A stretch of DNA of 37,228 nucleotides, taken from contig JAQGHV010000167.1 in assembly GCA_028288785.1 (NCBI GenBank), positions 1 through 37,228 of the forward strand, in the 5' to 3' direction. The translations under genes were made by a program, and so were the position numbers. Numbering within the stretch: position 1 is the stretch's first letter; every line of letters begins with the position of its first letter. A model generated the notes under the pieces. It worked only from the letters and a program-made list of their open reading frames with translations. It did no database searches and was not told the origin of the DNA. The DNA comes from Rhodospirillales bacterium. GTDB lineage: Bacteria > Pseudomonadota > Alphaproteobacteria > Acetobacterales > Acetobacteraceae. Below, one piece after another: positions 23,862-32,788 of this stretch.

Positions 23862-24749
23862 ATGGACGAACTCTTCGGCATCCCGCTCCCCCTGCTGTTC
23901 GGGCAGCTCCTGCTCGGCCTGATCAATGGCGCCTTCTACGCCATGCTCTCGCTCGGGCTTGCGGTGATCTTCGGCCTGCTGAACGTGATCAACTTCACCC
24001 ATGGCGCGCAGTTCATGATGGGCGCCTTCGCGGCCTGGATGCTGCTGAACTGGTTCGGCGTGAACTACTGGTTCGCGCTGATCCTGGTGCCGATCATCAT
24101 CGGCGCGACCGGCATCGTGCTGGAGAAGCTGATGATCAGCCGGCTGTACAAGCTGGACCACCTCTATGGCCTGCTGCTGACCTTCGGCATCGGCCTGGTG
24201 ATCGAGGGCGTGTTCCGCAATGAATTCGGCTCCTCCGGCTTGCCGTACCGGATCCCACCCGAGCTTTCCGGGGCCTGGGACCTCGGCTTCATGTTCATGC
24301 CGGTCTACCGCGGCTGGGTGGTGGTGTTCGCCGCCGCCGTGTGCCTCGCGACTTGGCTGGTGATCGAGAAGACGAGCCTCGGCGCCAACCTGCGCGCCGC
24401 CACCGAGAACCCGGCCCTGGTGCAGGCCTTCGGCATCAACGTGCCGCGTATGGTGACGCTGACCTATGGCGCCGGCGTGGCCTTGGCCGCACTTGGCGGA
24501 GTGCTGGCGGCGCCGATCTACTCGGTCAATCCGCAGATGGGGTCGAACCTCATCATCGTGGTCTTCGCGGTGGTGGTGATCGGCGGGATGGGGTCAATCC
24601 TGGGCTCGGTCATCACTGGCTTCGGGCTCGGCATCGTGGAAGGCCTGACCAAGGTGTTTTATCCTGAGGCATCCGCTACCGTGATTTTCGTCATCATGAT
24701 CATCGTACTGCTGGCACGTCCCGCCGGCCTGTTCGGGAGGACCGCCTGA
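23862..24749 (+). CDS. livH: Branched-chain-type ABC transporter permease LivH
   Basis: A 295-residue inner-membrane permease subunit with about eight hydrophobic segments. LINGAFYAMLSLGLAVIFGL and NVINFTHGAQFMMGAF are the family's first-helix and NFTHG/AHG signatures; FGINVPRMVTLTYGAGVALA is the coupling-loop region that contacts the ATPases, and GGMGSILGSVITGFGLGIVE the last conserved block. The ATG at 23862 has GAGGA about 10 bases upstream. It overlaps livM by one base (TGATG), so the two permease subunits are translationally coupled. Confidence 0.93.
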   Translation: MDELFGIPLPLLFGQLLLGLINGAFYAMLSLGLAVIFGLLNVINFTHGAQFMMGAFAAWMLLNWFGVNYWFALILVPIIIGATGIVLEKLMISRLYKLDHLYGLLLTFGIGLVIEGVFRNEFGSSGLPYRIPPELSGAWDLGFMFMPVYRGWVVVFAAAVCLATWLVIEKTSLGANLRAATENPALVQAFGINVPRMVTLTYGAGVALAALGGVLAAPIYSVNPQMGSNLIIVVFAVVVIGGMGSILGSVITGFGLGIVEGLTKVFYPEASATVIFVIMIIVLLARPAGLFGRTA

Positions 24750-25747
24750 TGGCCTCGGAAACCACCGCTACCGGTATCGTCGCGATCCCGGAACCGACAA
24801 GCGACGGAAGCCTCTGGGGCTTCTCCCGCCCGCAGCGCATCGCCTTCATCGTCCTGCTGGTTTTCCTGGGCGTGGCGCCCTTCGCGGGGCTGTACCCCGT
24901 CTTCTTGATGAAGCTGCTGTGCTTTGGGTTGTTTGCCTGCGCCTTCAACCTGCTGATCGGCTATGTCGGGCTGCTGAGCTTCGGCCACGCCGCCTATTTC
25001 GGCATGGGCGGCTACATCGCCGGCCACACCGCCAAGGTGATGGGCGTGCCGCCGGAACTCGCGATCATTCTGGGCGGCGTGGTGGGTGCGGCGCTGGGCG
25101 CGGTGTTCGGCTGGGTCGCGATCCGGCGCCAGGGCATCTACTTCGCCATGATCACGCTGGCCCTGTCGCAGCTGGTCTATTTCGTCTGCGTCCAGGCACC
25201 CTTCACGGGCGGCGAGGACGGCATCCAGGCGATCCCGCGCGGCAAGCTATTCGGCATCATCGATCTCAGCCCCGATCTCTCGATGTACTGGGTGGTGGCC
25301 ACCGTCTTCGTCATCGGCTTCCTGCTCGTGCACCGTATCGTCCATTCGCCGTTCGGGATGGTGATGAAGGCGATCAAGGAGAATGAGCCGCGCGCGACAT
25401 CGCTCGGCTATCGGACCGATGACTACAAGCTGCTGGCTTTTATCCTCTCCGCGGGGCTCGCGGGCGTCGCGGGTGCGACGAAGTCACTGGTCTTCGGCAT
25501 CGCGACGCTCACCGACGTGCATTGGTCGATGTCAGGTGAGGTCGTGCTGATGACGCTGGTGGGCGGGCTCGGGACGGTGTTCGGGCCGCTGGTCGGCGCG
25601 GCGGTGATCGTCACCATGCAGAACTACCTGGCCGAATGGGGCGCCTGGGTGACAGTGATCCAAGGCGGCATCTTCGTGGCCTGCGTGCTGGCGTTCCGGC
25701 GCGGCATCGTGGGCGAGATCGGCGCGCTGCTGCGGGTGAAGTTGTAG
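24749..25747 (+). CDS. livM: Branched-chain-type ABC transporter permease LivM
   Basis: A 332-residue second permease subunit, pairing with LivH. After a soluble N-terminal stretch of about 30 residues come hydrophobic helices with the signatures NLLIGYVGLLSFGHAAYFGM and GGYIAGH. AIKENEPRATSLGYRTDDYK is the EAA-like loop that docks on the ATPase, and GEVVLMTLVGGLGTVFGP is the conserved late block. It is the last gene of the liv operon; the next gene is on the opposite strand, and a dispersed repeat follows the stop codon immediately. Confidence 0.93.
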   Translation: MASETTATGIVAIPEPTSDGSLWGFSRPQRIAFIVLLVFLGVAPFAGLYPVFLMKLLCFGLFACAFNLLIGYVGLLSFGHAAYFGMGGYIAGHTAKVMGVPPELAIILGGVVGAALGAVFGWVAIRRQGIYFAMITLALSQLVYFVCVQAPFTGGEDGIQAIPRGKLFGIIDLSPDLSMYWVVATVFVIGFLLVHRIVHSPFGMVMKAIKENEPRATSLGYRTDDYKLLAFILSAGLAGVAGATKSLVFGIATLTDVHWSMSGEVVLMTLVGGLGTVFGPLVGAAVIVTMQNYLAEWGAWVTVIQGGIFVACVLAFRRGIVGEIGALLRVKL

Positions 25748-25749
25748 CT

Positions 25750-25852
25750 GCGGCGGTCACGAAGGATGACCGGCGCCGCTACGAATTTTATGTGCCCTTA
25801 AGCGCCGGGCGCAGCCTTCGGCCGCTTGGCTCGCCAGACGACCGGCGGCGCC
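25750..25852 (+). repeat. Dispersed repeat family I, copy A
   Basis: It begins GCGGCGGTCACGAAGGATGA, has a T-rich middle, then GCCCTTAAGCGCCGGGCGC and CGCTTGGCTCGCCAGACGAC, and ends in CGGCGGCG. It aligns over its length with copies at 32789 (B) and 35016 (C, more diverged), and inverted at 28671-28768 (D). It starts two bases after the livM stop. The rest of the gap (25853-25987) holds only a short tandem repeat. Confidence 0.75.
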
Positions 25853-25945
25853 TGTTCAGGCTTGCTGCCCGCGGTTCTGGCCGGCGAGCGATTGAGGGGC
25901 AGGTAGTTTGAGCTTGCCGCAAGTCGGGCACTCGGCTCGGCAGCT

Positions 25946-25966
25946 GAGGTCAGAGGTCAGAGGTCA
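25946..25966 (+). repeat. Three tandem copies of a 7-base unit
   Basis: GAGGTCA occurs three times head to tail, just downstream of the acetyltransferase gene on the minus strand. No function is evident; such short arrays can vary by replication slippage. Confidence 0.8.
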
Positions 25967-25987
25967 AAGGTTCCCAGCCGCGCGGCC

Positions 25988-26449
25988 TCAGAGCGGGTGG
26001 CGATAGACGAGGAAGCCGGACTCCTCGGCCACCTTGTCGTACAGCAAGCGTGCGGTCGCGTTCGTGTTGTGGGTCAGCCAGTAGACCCGGGCGGCACGCG
26101 CCTCCCGCGCCTTCGCGTACACCGCCTCGATCAGCGCCCGGCCGATGCCCTTGCCGCGCGCGCCCTCGCTGGTGAACAGGTCGTGCAGGTAGCAGTAGGG
26201 CGCGAGCGACAGGGTGGTGCGGTGGTACAGGTAGTGCACCAGGCCGAGCAGCTGGCCATCCTGCTCCGCGACAAGAGCATGCATCGGCTCATACCCGTCG
26301 AAGAAGCGGGCCCAGGTCATGGCGGTGATCTCCGGGGCGAGCGCCGTAACACCTGCGCGGCCGTAGAAGGCGTTGTAGCCATCCCACAGCGTCAGCCACT
26401 GCGCGTGATCCTCCGGGCGCACCGGGCGTATGGTGGGTGTGGCGCTCAT
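25988..26449 (-). CDS. GNAT-family N-acetyltransferase
   Basis: A 153-residue acetyltransferase that would move acetyl from acetyl-CoA to an amine. The N-terminal [19 protein letters not shown] starts the GNAT fold, [10 protein letters not shown] is strand 4, and the acetyl-CoA pyrophosphate loop is [15 protein letters not shown]. The end, [23 protein letters not shown], is the usual Y-x-K-x-G-F region and includes the tyrosine that often acts as general acid. ATG at 26449 is selected over the frame opening at 26500 because GGAGG lies 8 bases upstream and the fold starts there. Substrate unknown. It is divergent from the dpp operon across 192 bases. Confidence 0.88.
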   Translation of the reverse strand: MSATPTIRPVRPEDHAQWLTLWDGYNAFYGRAGVTALAPEITAMTWARFFDGYEPMHALVAEQDGQLLGLVHYLYHRTTLSLAPYCYLHDLFTSEGARGKGIGRALIEAVYAKAREARAARVYWLTHNTNATARLLYDKVAEESGFLVYRHPL

Positions 26450-26641
26450 CGGTGATCCTCCAGGCGCGGCGATCGTGCCGCTGATGGAGCCACCCTCCAC
26501 CGTTTTGCCGCCGCAAGACCAGCCCGGAATGCTCTCGGCCCGGTCATCCCTGCCAATGATTTAGGCCTCCGGCGTCCACTGTGCGGATTTTCGGAGCGTG
26601 AGTGCCCTTGCGGCGCGCGCCCAAAATTGGTTTCTGTCTCC

Positions 26642-27610
26642 ATGGTCCTGGCCATCGACGATCTCACCGTGGATTTCACCACGGACCGAGGCACCCTCCG
26701 CGCCGTCGACGGCGTGAGCCTCGCCGTAGCCTCTGGCCGGACGCTCGCCGTGGTCGGCGAGAGCGGGTCGGGCAAGTCCGTCACGGCACTCGCCGCCGTG
26801 GGGCTGCTGCCAGGCAGTGCGCGCATCGGCGGCCGCATCGCGCTCGACGGAGAACCCCTGACCCCGGACCGCCAGCGCGCGCTTCGCGGCGGCGCCATGG
26901 CGATGATCTTCCAGGAGCCGATGACCAGCCTCAACCCCGCCTTCACCGCCGGCGAGCAGGTCGCCGAGGCGCTGCGCATCCATCGCGGCTTACCCCCGCG
27001 GGCGGCGTTCGAGGCCGGCGTCGCCATGCTCGACCGCGTGCGCATTCCGGATGCGGAGCGCCGTGCGCGACAGTATCCGCACCAGTTCTCCGGCGGCATG
27101 CGGCAGCGCGTGATGATCGCCATCGCGCTCGCCTGCGCCCCGCGCCTGCTGCTGGCCGACGAGCCGACCACCGCGCTCGACGTCACGGTGCAGGCGCAGA
27201 TCCTGGCGCTGCTCGACACGTTGAAGCGCGAGACCGGCACCGCCGTGGTGCTGATCACCCACGACCTCGGCGTGGTCGCCGACCACGCCGACGACGTCGC
27301 CGTCATGTATGCCGGCCGCGTGGTGGAGCGCGCGCCCGCCGCGCGGCTGTTTGCCCAGCCCGAGCATCCCTACACGGTGGGCCTCCTCGGCGCGGTGCCG
27401 AAACTCGCGGGCGGGGCAGGGCGCCTGGCCTCCATCGCGGGGACGGTGCCGGACATGCGCAGCCCGCCGCGGGGTTGCCGCTTCGCGCCACGCTGCCCCT
27501 TCGTCATTGCTCGCTGCGTGGCCGAGGCGCCGCCTCTGATGGAGATGGCGCCGGGTCATGCCAGCGCCTGCTGGCGCGCGCCGCTGAGTCAGGTGCTGGA
27601 GGCGGCGTGA
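26642..27610 (+). CDS. dppD: Peptide-type ABC transporter ATP-binding protein DppD
   Basis: A 322-residue ATPase of the dipeptide/oligopeptide/nickel importer class. Walker A is GESGSGKS (39-46), the Q-loop is [11 protein letters not shown], the signature [10 protein letters not shown], Walker [12 protein letters not shown] and the switch THDLGVVAD. The C-terminal [10 protein letters not shown] belongs to the oligopeptide-transporter C-terminal domain, whose cysteines (also RC and AC further on) can bind an iron-sulphur cluster. The ATG at 26642 begins [12 protein letters not shown]; no clear ribosome site is seen. It is the first gene of a six-gene operon (dppD, dppF, binding protein, dppB, dppC, phosphatase). 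Confidence 0.93.
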   Translation: MVLAIDDLTVDFTTDRGTLRAVDGVSLAVASGRTLAVVGESGSGKSVTALAAVGLLPGSARIGGRIALDGEPLTPDRQRALRGGAMAMIFQEPMTSLNPAFTAGEQVAEALRIHRGLPPRAAFEAGVAMLDRVRIPDAERRARQYPHQFSGGMRQRVMIAIALACAPRLLLADEPTTALDVTVQAQILALLDTLKRETGTAVVLITHDLGVVADHADDVAVMYAGRVVERAPAARLFAQPEHPYTVGLLGAVPKLAGGAGRLASIAGTVPDMRSPPRGCRFAPRCPFVIARCVAEAPPLMEMAPGHASACWRAPLSQVLEAA

Positions 27611-27626
27611 TGCCCATTACGCAACC

Positions 27627-28619
27627 ATGATGCTCGCCCTGGAAGATGTCGCCCGGCGCTTCGGCACGGTTCGCGCGGTCGATGGCGTGACGCTGTCCGT
27701 GGCGCAGGGCCAGGTGCTTGCCGTCGTGGGCGAATCCGGCTGCGGGAAATCGACGCTTGGGCGCCTCGCGCTGCGGCTCATCGAGCCGGATCGGGGGCGC
27801 ATCCGCTTCGCAGGCGAGGATCTCGGCAAGCTCTCGCCGCGCGCGCTGCGGGCGCGTAGGCGCGACATGCAGCTCATCTTCCAGGACCCCTTTGGCAGCC
27901 TCGACCCGCGCATGACGGTCGAGCAGGCAGTCGCCGAGCCGCTCATCCTGCATAATATCGTCCCGCGCGCGAAGGTGCGCGAGCGGGTGGCGGAAATGCT
28001 CACCCGCGTCGGGCTGCGGCCGGAACTCGCGACCCGCTGGCCGCATGAATTCTCCGGCGGGCAGCGCCAGCGCATTGCCATCGCACGGGCACTCGCGAGC
28101 GGCCCCAAGCTGGTGATCGGCGACGAGCCGGTGAGCGCGCTCGACGTCTCGGTGCAGGCGCAGGTGGTGAACCTGCTGCAGGACCTGATCCGCGACCTCG
28201 GCCTCACCTTCATCCTGATCAGCCACGACCTCGGCGTGGTGCGCCACATCGCGGACCGCGTCGCCGTGATGTACCTCGGCCGCATCGTCGAGGAAGGCAC
28301 GACCGCTGCCATCTTCACAGCACCCCGCCACCCTTACACCCGCGCGTTGCTGGCCGCGGTCCCCGGCCAGGGTGGTGGCGCCCCGCCACTCGAAGGCGAT
28401 GTGCCGAGCCCGAGCAACCCGCCGCCGGGCTGCCATTTCCACACGCGATGCCCCTTTGCGGAGGCGATCTGCCGCGTGGAAAGCCCGGCGCTGGAGGGCG
28501 GCGTCGCCTGCCACCTGGCGGATCGCTTGCCGCCAGCAGTCGCGATGGCGGAAGCTGAACCAGGCGGCGCGCGTCTCGCGCGACTGCAGGAATTCTTCAA
28601 GGACGGAGCACGGGCATGA
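27627..28619 (+). CDS. dppF: Peptide-type ABC transporter ATP-binding protein DppF
   Basis: A 330-residue partner ATPase. Walker A is GESGCGKST (35-43), the Q-loop IFQDPFGSLDPR, the signature EFSGGQRQRI, Walker B is VIGDEPVSALD and the switch SHDLGVVRH. The C-terminal GCHFHTRCPFAEAIC is the Cys-containing oligopeptide-transporter domain. It starts 16 bases after dppD (ATG at 27627 or 27630), and its stop overlaps an ATG at 28616 (ATGA) that opens the frame of the binding protein. It energises the permease encoded downstream. Confidence 0.93.
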   Translation: MMLALEDVARRFGTVRAVDGVTLSVAQGQVLAVVGESGCGKSTLGRLALRLIEPDRGRIRFAGEDLGKLSPRALRARRRDMQLIFQDPFGSLDPRMTVEQAVAEPLILHNIVPRAKVRERVAEMLTRVGLRPELATRWPHEFSGGQRQRIAIARALASGPKLVIGDEPVSALDVSVQAQVVNLLQDLIRDLGLTFILISHDLGVVRHIADRVAVMYLGRIVEEGTTAAIFTAPRHPYTRALLAAVPGQGGGAPPLEGDVPSPSNPPPGCHFHTRCPFAEAICRVESPALEGGVACHLADRLPPAVAMAEAEPGGARLARLQEFFKDGARA

Positions 28620-28670
28620 CACCACCGCCCCATTTCAGCGATCCGCAATCCGCATCGCGGGACGAGTGGC

Positions 28671-28768
28671 CGGACGGCCGCCACCAGCAGTCCGGCGAGG
28701 CCAGTGGCCGGAAGCCAGGCCCGCCGCTTGAGGGCACAAAAAGCCAGCGGCCATCCATCATGGCGGCA
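28671..28768 (-). repeat. Dispersed repeat family I, copy D (inside a reading frame)
   Basis: On the minus strand this reads GGCTTTTTGTGCCCTCAAGC, then GGCCTCGCCGGACTGC and GGCGGCCG, aligning with copy B at 32789-32895 (CGGCTTTTTTCATGCCCTCA, GGCTTCGCCGGACTGCCGGC). It lies between dppF and the signal peptide of the binding protein, and occupies most of the 48 codons between the ATG at 28616 and the ATG at 28760. Confidence 0.7.
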
Positions 28769-30256
28769 TTCTGGCTCGTGCTGGCGATGCTCGCGGCTGG
28801 CAGTGCTAGTGCTCAGAACCTTCGCATCGGGCTGCGCGAGGACCCCGACATCCTGGACCCGACCCTCTCGCGCACCTATGTCGGCCGCATCGTCTACATG
28901 TCGCTCTGCGACAAGCTGTTCGACATCAACGAGCGCCTGGAAGTGGTGCCGCAGCTCGCCACCGGCTTCACCTGGGAAGACCCGCGCACCCTGCGCATCG
29001 CGCTGCGCGAGGGCGTCACCTTTCATGACGGAGAGCGGATGGACGCCGCGGCCGTCGTCTATTCGCTCAACCGCCACATGACGATGCAGGGCAGCTTCCG
29101 CCGCAGCGAGATCAGCGAGATCGAGACGCTCGAGATCGTCGATCCCCTGACCGTCCGCATCCGGCTGAAAAGCCCCTCGGCCGCGTTCATGGCGCAGCTC
29201 ACCGATCGCGCCGGTATGATCGTGTCGCCGCGCGCCGCGGAAGCCCTGGGCCGCAATTTTGGCACCCGCCCGGTTTGCGCCGGCCCCTTCCGCTTCGTCG
29301 AGCGCGTGGCGCAGGAGCGCATCGTGGTCGAGCGCTTCGAACAATACTGGAACCGCGCGAATATCCACTTCCAGCGCGTCACCTACCTGCCGATCCCGGA
29401 CAACAACGTCCGCCTCGCGAACCTGCAATCCAATGCCATCGAGTTCGGCGAGCGGATGGAACCCGACGACGTCCGCACCGCGCAGCGCAGCCGCAACCTG
29501 GTCGTCGTTCCCGTCGAGGAGATCGGCTACCAGGGCATCACCATCAACCTCGGGCGCGGCCCCGGTGCGACCAATGCGCTGGCGCGGGACGCCCGCATCC
29601 GCCGAGCCTTCGAACTCAGCATCGATCGCGCCGCCGTCAACCAGGTGGTCTATGAGGGAATGTACACGCCGACGCGGCAGCCGCTGCCACCCGCCAATCC
29701 CTTCCACGCGCGCGACTTCGCCCCGCCTGGGCGCGACATTCCCCGCGCCCGCACGCTGCTGCGCGAGGCCGGCGTCACCGGGCCGCTCACCGTCGAGATG
29801 ATTGTGCCGAACAACCCCGATCTTCGACAGGTGGGCGAAGTGATCCAGTCCATGGTGCGCGAGGCCGGCTTCGAGCTGCGCCTGCGCGCGATGGAATACG
29901 CCTCCGCCCTGCAGGCAGCGACGCGCGGTGAATACGAGACCTTCCTCACGGGCTGGTCGGGCCGCACCGATCCGGACGGCAACATGTACACCTTCATGCG
30001 CACCGGCGGCGGGCAGAATGACGGCGACTACTCGAACCCCGCGGTGGACCGGCTACTCGACGCGGCGCGGATCGAGATGGATGTGGAGCGGCGCTTGGCG
30101 CTCTATGCCGACATCATGCGCATCGCGATCGGCGAGGATGCCAGTCGCGTCTACCTGTGGCACCGCAAGAACATCATGATCCACAACACGCGCCTGACCG
30201 GCTACGCGCCAGTGCCGGATGGGCTGGTGCGGCTGCAGGGGATGCGACTGCGCTGA
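28760..30256 (+). CDS. Peptide-type ABC transporter substrate-binding protein (DppA-like)
   Basis: Periplasmic SBP_bac_5 protein, 498 residues from ATG 28760. MAAFWLVLAMLAAGSASAQ is a signal peptide cleaved before NLRIGLREDPDILDPTLSR. LRIALREGVTFHDGERMDAA is the family signature. The C-terminal half (GYQGITINLGRGPGATNAL, ETFLTGWSGRTDPDGNMY) is typical. The frame also opens at 28616, where an ATGA overlap with dppF and a GGAG ribosome site exist, but those 48 extra residues are hydrophilic and mostly repeat-encoded, and would bury the signal peptide. Translation may begin at 28616 with the extension cut off, or at 28760. It overlaps dppB by one base (TGATG). The ligand could be a peptide, opine or glutathione-like compound. 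Confidence 0.9.
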   Translation: MAAFWLVLAMLAAGSASAQNLRIGLREDPDILDPTLSRTYVGRIVYMSLCDKLFDINERLEVVPQLATGFTWEDPRTLRIALREGVTFHDGERMDAAAVVYSLNRHMTMQGSFRRSEISEIETLEIVDPLTVRIRLKSPSAAFMAQLTDRAGMIVSPRAAEALGRNFGTRPVCAGPFRFVERVAQERIVVERFEQYWNRANIHFQRVTYLPIPDNNVRLANLQSNAIEFGERMEPDDVRTAQRSRNLVVVPVEEIGYQGITINLGRGPGATNALARDARIRRAFELSIDRAAVNQVVYEGMYTPTRQPLPPANPFHARDFAPPGRDIPRARTLLREAGVTGPLTVEMIVPNNPDLRQVGEVIQSMVREAGFELRLRAMEYASALQAATRGEYETFLTGWSGRTDPDGNMYTFMRTGGGQNDGDYSNPAVDRLLDAARIEMDVERRLALYADIMRIAIGEDASRVYLWHRKNIMIHNTRLTGYAPVPDGLVRLQGMRLR

Positions 30257-31203
30257 TGCTCCGCTGGCTCGCCCGCCGCTTCGCGCAGATCATCCCGACG
30301 CTCATCGTGCTGTCGATGCTGATCTTCGGGCTGCAGCAGCTGATGCCCGGCGACCCCGCGATGATCCTCGCCGGCGAGGAGCGTGGGGACCCGGTGGTGC
30401 TCGCGCAGATCCGCGCCGAGTTGCGGCTCGACAGGTCCTTGCCGGAGCAATACCTGCACTGGATCGGCAATGTGCTGGTGGGCGATTTCGGCTTCTCGTG
30501 GCGCATTCGCGAACCGGTCGCGAACCTCATCCTGCAAAAGCTTCCGGTGACCTTCCAGCTATCGGCGATGGCCTTCATCATCGCCGTGCTGATCGGGGTG
30601 CCGGCGGGCATTCTCTCCGCCACTCACCGCGACACGCCGACGGATTGGGTCGCCAACGGCATCGCGCTTTTCGGCATTTCCATGCCGAACTTCTGGCTCG
30701 GCATCATGATGATCCTGCTGTTCAGCGTGGAGCTCGGCTGGCTGCCGCCTTCGGGCTACGTGCCGATCACCGAGGATTTCTGGCAGTCCATCGCGACCAC
30801 GATCATGCCCGCCTTCGTGCTCGGCACCGGTGTTGCCGGCGTGCTGATGCGGCACACGCGCGCGGCGATGCTGGGTGCGCTGGCGCAGGATTATGTGCGC
30901 ACCGCACGCGCAAAGGGAGTGGCCGAGCGCGTGGTCGTCTGGAAGCATGCGCTGCGCAATGCGCTCATCCCGGTCGTGACACTTGGAACCATCGAATTCG
31001 GCCGCCTGCTGGCGGGCGCGGTGCTCACGGAGCAGATATTCACCATCCCCGGCTTCGGGAAGCTGATCGTGGATGCCGTGTTCAATCGCGACTACCCTGT
31101 GGTGCAGGGCGTGGTGCTCGCGACCGCGCTGATTTTCGTGGGCCTCAGCCTGGTCGCGGATTTGCTCTACATGGCGGTGAACCCGCGGATGCGACAGGCA
31201 TGA
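30256..31203 (+). CDS. dppB: Peptide-type ABC transporter permease DppB
   Basis: A 315-residue inner-membrane permease with six predicted helices. The start LRWLARRFAQIIPTLIVLS is the classic DppB N-terminus, followed by LMPGDPAMILAGEE. FWLGIMMILLFSVELGWLP is another family block and RTARAKGVAERVVVWKHALR is the EAA loop that contacts the ATPases. The longer open frame from 30157 is overlap with the upstream gene; ATG at 30256 sits in TGATG. It ends in an ATGA overlap with dppC. Confidence 0.94.
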   Translation: MLRWLARRFAQIIPTLIVLSMLIFGLQQLMPGDPAMILAGEERGDPVVLAQIRAELRLDRSLPEQYLHWIGNVLVGDFGFSWRIREPVANLILQKLPVTFQLSAMAFIIAVLIGVPAGILSATHRDTPTDWVANGIALFGISMPNFWLGIMMILLFSVELGWLPPSGYVPITEDFWQSIATTIMPAFVLGTGVAGVLMRHTRAAMLGALAQDYVRTARAKGVAERVVVWKHALRNALIPVVTLGTIEFGRLLAGAVLTEQIFTIPGFGKLIVDAVFNRDYPVVQGVVLATALIFVGLSLVADLLYMAVNPRMRQA

Positions 31204-32090
31204 ACGCGATCCCGCCCGAGCCCCTCGCCACGGCGCCCGCCGTTCGGCAATCCCCCATGCGCCTGGCGCTGCGGCGCTTCCTGCGGCACCGGCTGGCGGT
31301 CGCGGGCCTCGTCATCGTGGTGCTGTTCGTGCTGGGCGCCGCGCTCGCGCCGCTGATCGCGACGGCCGACCCCAACGCCACGTCATGGAGCGCGATCCGC
31401 CGCGAGCCCTCGGCCACCTACTTCTTCGGGACCGACGAGAATGGCCGCGACGTCTTCTCGCGCGTTATCTGGGGTGCGCGGGCGAGCCTCGCCGCGGGCT
31501 TCCTCTCGGTGGCGGTGGCGCTGTTCATCGGTGTGCCGATCGGCCTGCTCGCAGGCCTCGCCGGCGGCTGGGTGGATGCGCTGATCTCCCGCATCGCCGA
31601 TGCCATGCTCTCAGTGCCTTTCCTGATCCTGGCAATCGCACTGGCCGCCTTCCTGGGGCCGGCGCTGGAGAACGCCATGATCGCCATCGCGATCAGCGCC
31701 TCGCCGGTGTTCGTGCGCCTCTCACGCGGCATGGCGCTGGAGGCGAATGCGACCGATTGGGTGGAAGCCGCGCGTGCGCTCGGCAACCCGCCATGGCGCC
31801 TCGGGCTGCTCCATGTGCTGCCCAACATCATCCCGCCGCTGCTGGTCCAGGCGACGCTCTCCATCGCCGAGGCGATCATCGCGGAGGCGTCGCTGTCCTT
31901 CCTCGGCCTTGGGCAGCAGCCGCCGGCGCCGTCCTGGGGCTCCATGCTCAACTCGGCGCAGCGCTTCCTGACGCAGGCACCCTGGCTCGCGATCTTCCCG
32001 GGCCTCGCGATCTTCCTCGTGGTGCTCGCCTTCAACCTGGTGGGCGACGGGCTGCGCGACGCGCTCGACCCGCGCAGCGAAAAGCGATGA
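31200..32090 (+). CDS. dppC: Peptide-type ABC transporter permease DppC
   Basis: A 296-residue second permease subunit. A cytoplasmic N-terminus is followed by LRRFLRHRLAVAGLVIVVLF (the DppC/OppC N-terminal domain), FFGTDENGRDVFSRVIWGAR (hallmark motif), and the EAA loop DWVEAARALGNPPWRLGLLH. The end NLVGDGLRDALDPRSEKR is the conserved C-terminus. The ATG at 31200 overlaps the dppB stop; a much longer frame from 30219 is an artefact of the overlapping genes. The stop overlaps the phosphatase start (ATGA at 32087). Confidence 0.94.
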   Translation: MNAIPPEPLATAPAVRQSPMRLALRRFLRHRLAVAGLVIVVLFVLGAALAPLIATADPNATSWSAIRREPSATYFFGTDENGRDVFSRVIWGARASLAAGFLSVAVALFIGVPIGLLAGLAGGWVDALISRIADAMLSVPFLILAIALAAFLGPALENAMIAIAISASPVFVRLSRGMALEANATDWVEAARALGNPPWRLGLLHVLPNIIPPLLVQATLSIAEAIIAEASLSFLGLGQQPPAPSWGSMLNSAQRFLTQAPWLAIFPGLAIFLVVLAFNLVGDGLRDALDPRSEKR

Positions 32091-32779
32091 TCGCCTGGCA
32101 GGATGCACCAGCAAGCCTGCCCGAGGGGGAGCGCATCTACGCCATTCCGGACATCCACGGTGCGCTGAGCAAGCTCCGCGCCTTGCATGGAATGATCGCC
32201 GCCGACCTGGTTGAGCGCCCTGTCGAGCAGCCTCTTCTGGTCCATCTTGGCGACTATGTTGACAAGGGCCCGAACAGCCGTGGCGTGGTCGAATTCCTGA
32301 TGGCCGGCTCGCCCTGCGCCGCGTTGCACCTGCGCGGCAACCACGAGGACATGATGCTGGCCGCACTCGCTCGCGAACCCGGCGCCGAGATGGACTGGCT
32401 GTGGTGCGGCGGCCGCGCCACGCTCGCGAGCTGGGGCGCCACCGAAGAAGACTGGGTGGATGCTGTCACGGCACCTCAGCGCGATTTCCTGAACGCGACC
32501 ATCTTCTGGCACCGGGCGGGAGGCTACTTCTTCACCCATGCGGGCATCCGCCCTGGCGTGCCGCTGGACGCTCAGGCGCCGGACGACCTCATGCGCATCA
32601 GAAGCGAATTCCTGAGCAGCGAGCGGGATCACGGCGCCGTCATCGTTCATGGCCACACCGCCGGGTTCGACGCGGTGATTCGCCCCAACCGCATCTGCCT
32701 CGACACCGCGGCCTGGAGCGGCGGCCCGCTGACCTGCGGCGTGTTCGAGGGTGACCGCCTGGGCCTGCTGCGCGCCTGA
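32087..32779 (+). CDS. PPP-family metallophosphatase (Ser/Thr-type)
   Basis: A 230-residue calcineurin-like phosphoesterase of the bacterial serine/threonine (PrpA/lambda-type) phosphatase group. The metal motifs are in order: DIHG (22-25), GDYVDKGPNSRG (from 55, with Asp56 and Asp59), LRGNHEDM (Asn85, His86) and HGHT (188-191), plus FFTHAGIRPGVPL. It is soluble with no signal peptide, so it should act on cytoplasmic phosphoproteins or nucleotides. It overlaps dppC by four bases and so is the last gene of the peptide-transport operon. The link between peptide uptake and a phosphatase is unexplained. Confidence 0.88.
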   Translation: MIAWQDAPASLPEGERIYAIPDIHGALSKLRALHGMIAADLVERPVEQPLLVHLGDYVDKGPNSRGVVEFLMAGSPCAALHLRGNHEDMMLAALAREPGAEMDWLWCGGRATLASWGATEEDWVDAVTAPQRDFLNATIFWHRAGGYFFTHAGIRPGVPLDAQAPDDLMRIRSEFLSSERDHGAVIVHGHTAGFDAVIRPNRICLDTAAWSGGPLTCGVFEGDRLGLLRA

Positions 32780-32788
32780 CGCCGAATG

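Noticed and set aside
30219-32090. 623-codon frame suggesting a fused protein before DppC
   Set aside because: The first 327 codons overlap dppB in another frame and look like shadow translation; DppC starts at 31200 in an ATGA overlap.
31385-32779. 464-codon frame suggesting an N-terminal extension of the phosphatase
   Set aside because: The extension is a shadow of dppC; the phosphatase start at 32087 overlaps the dppC stop.
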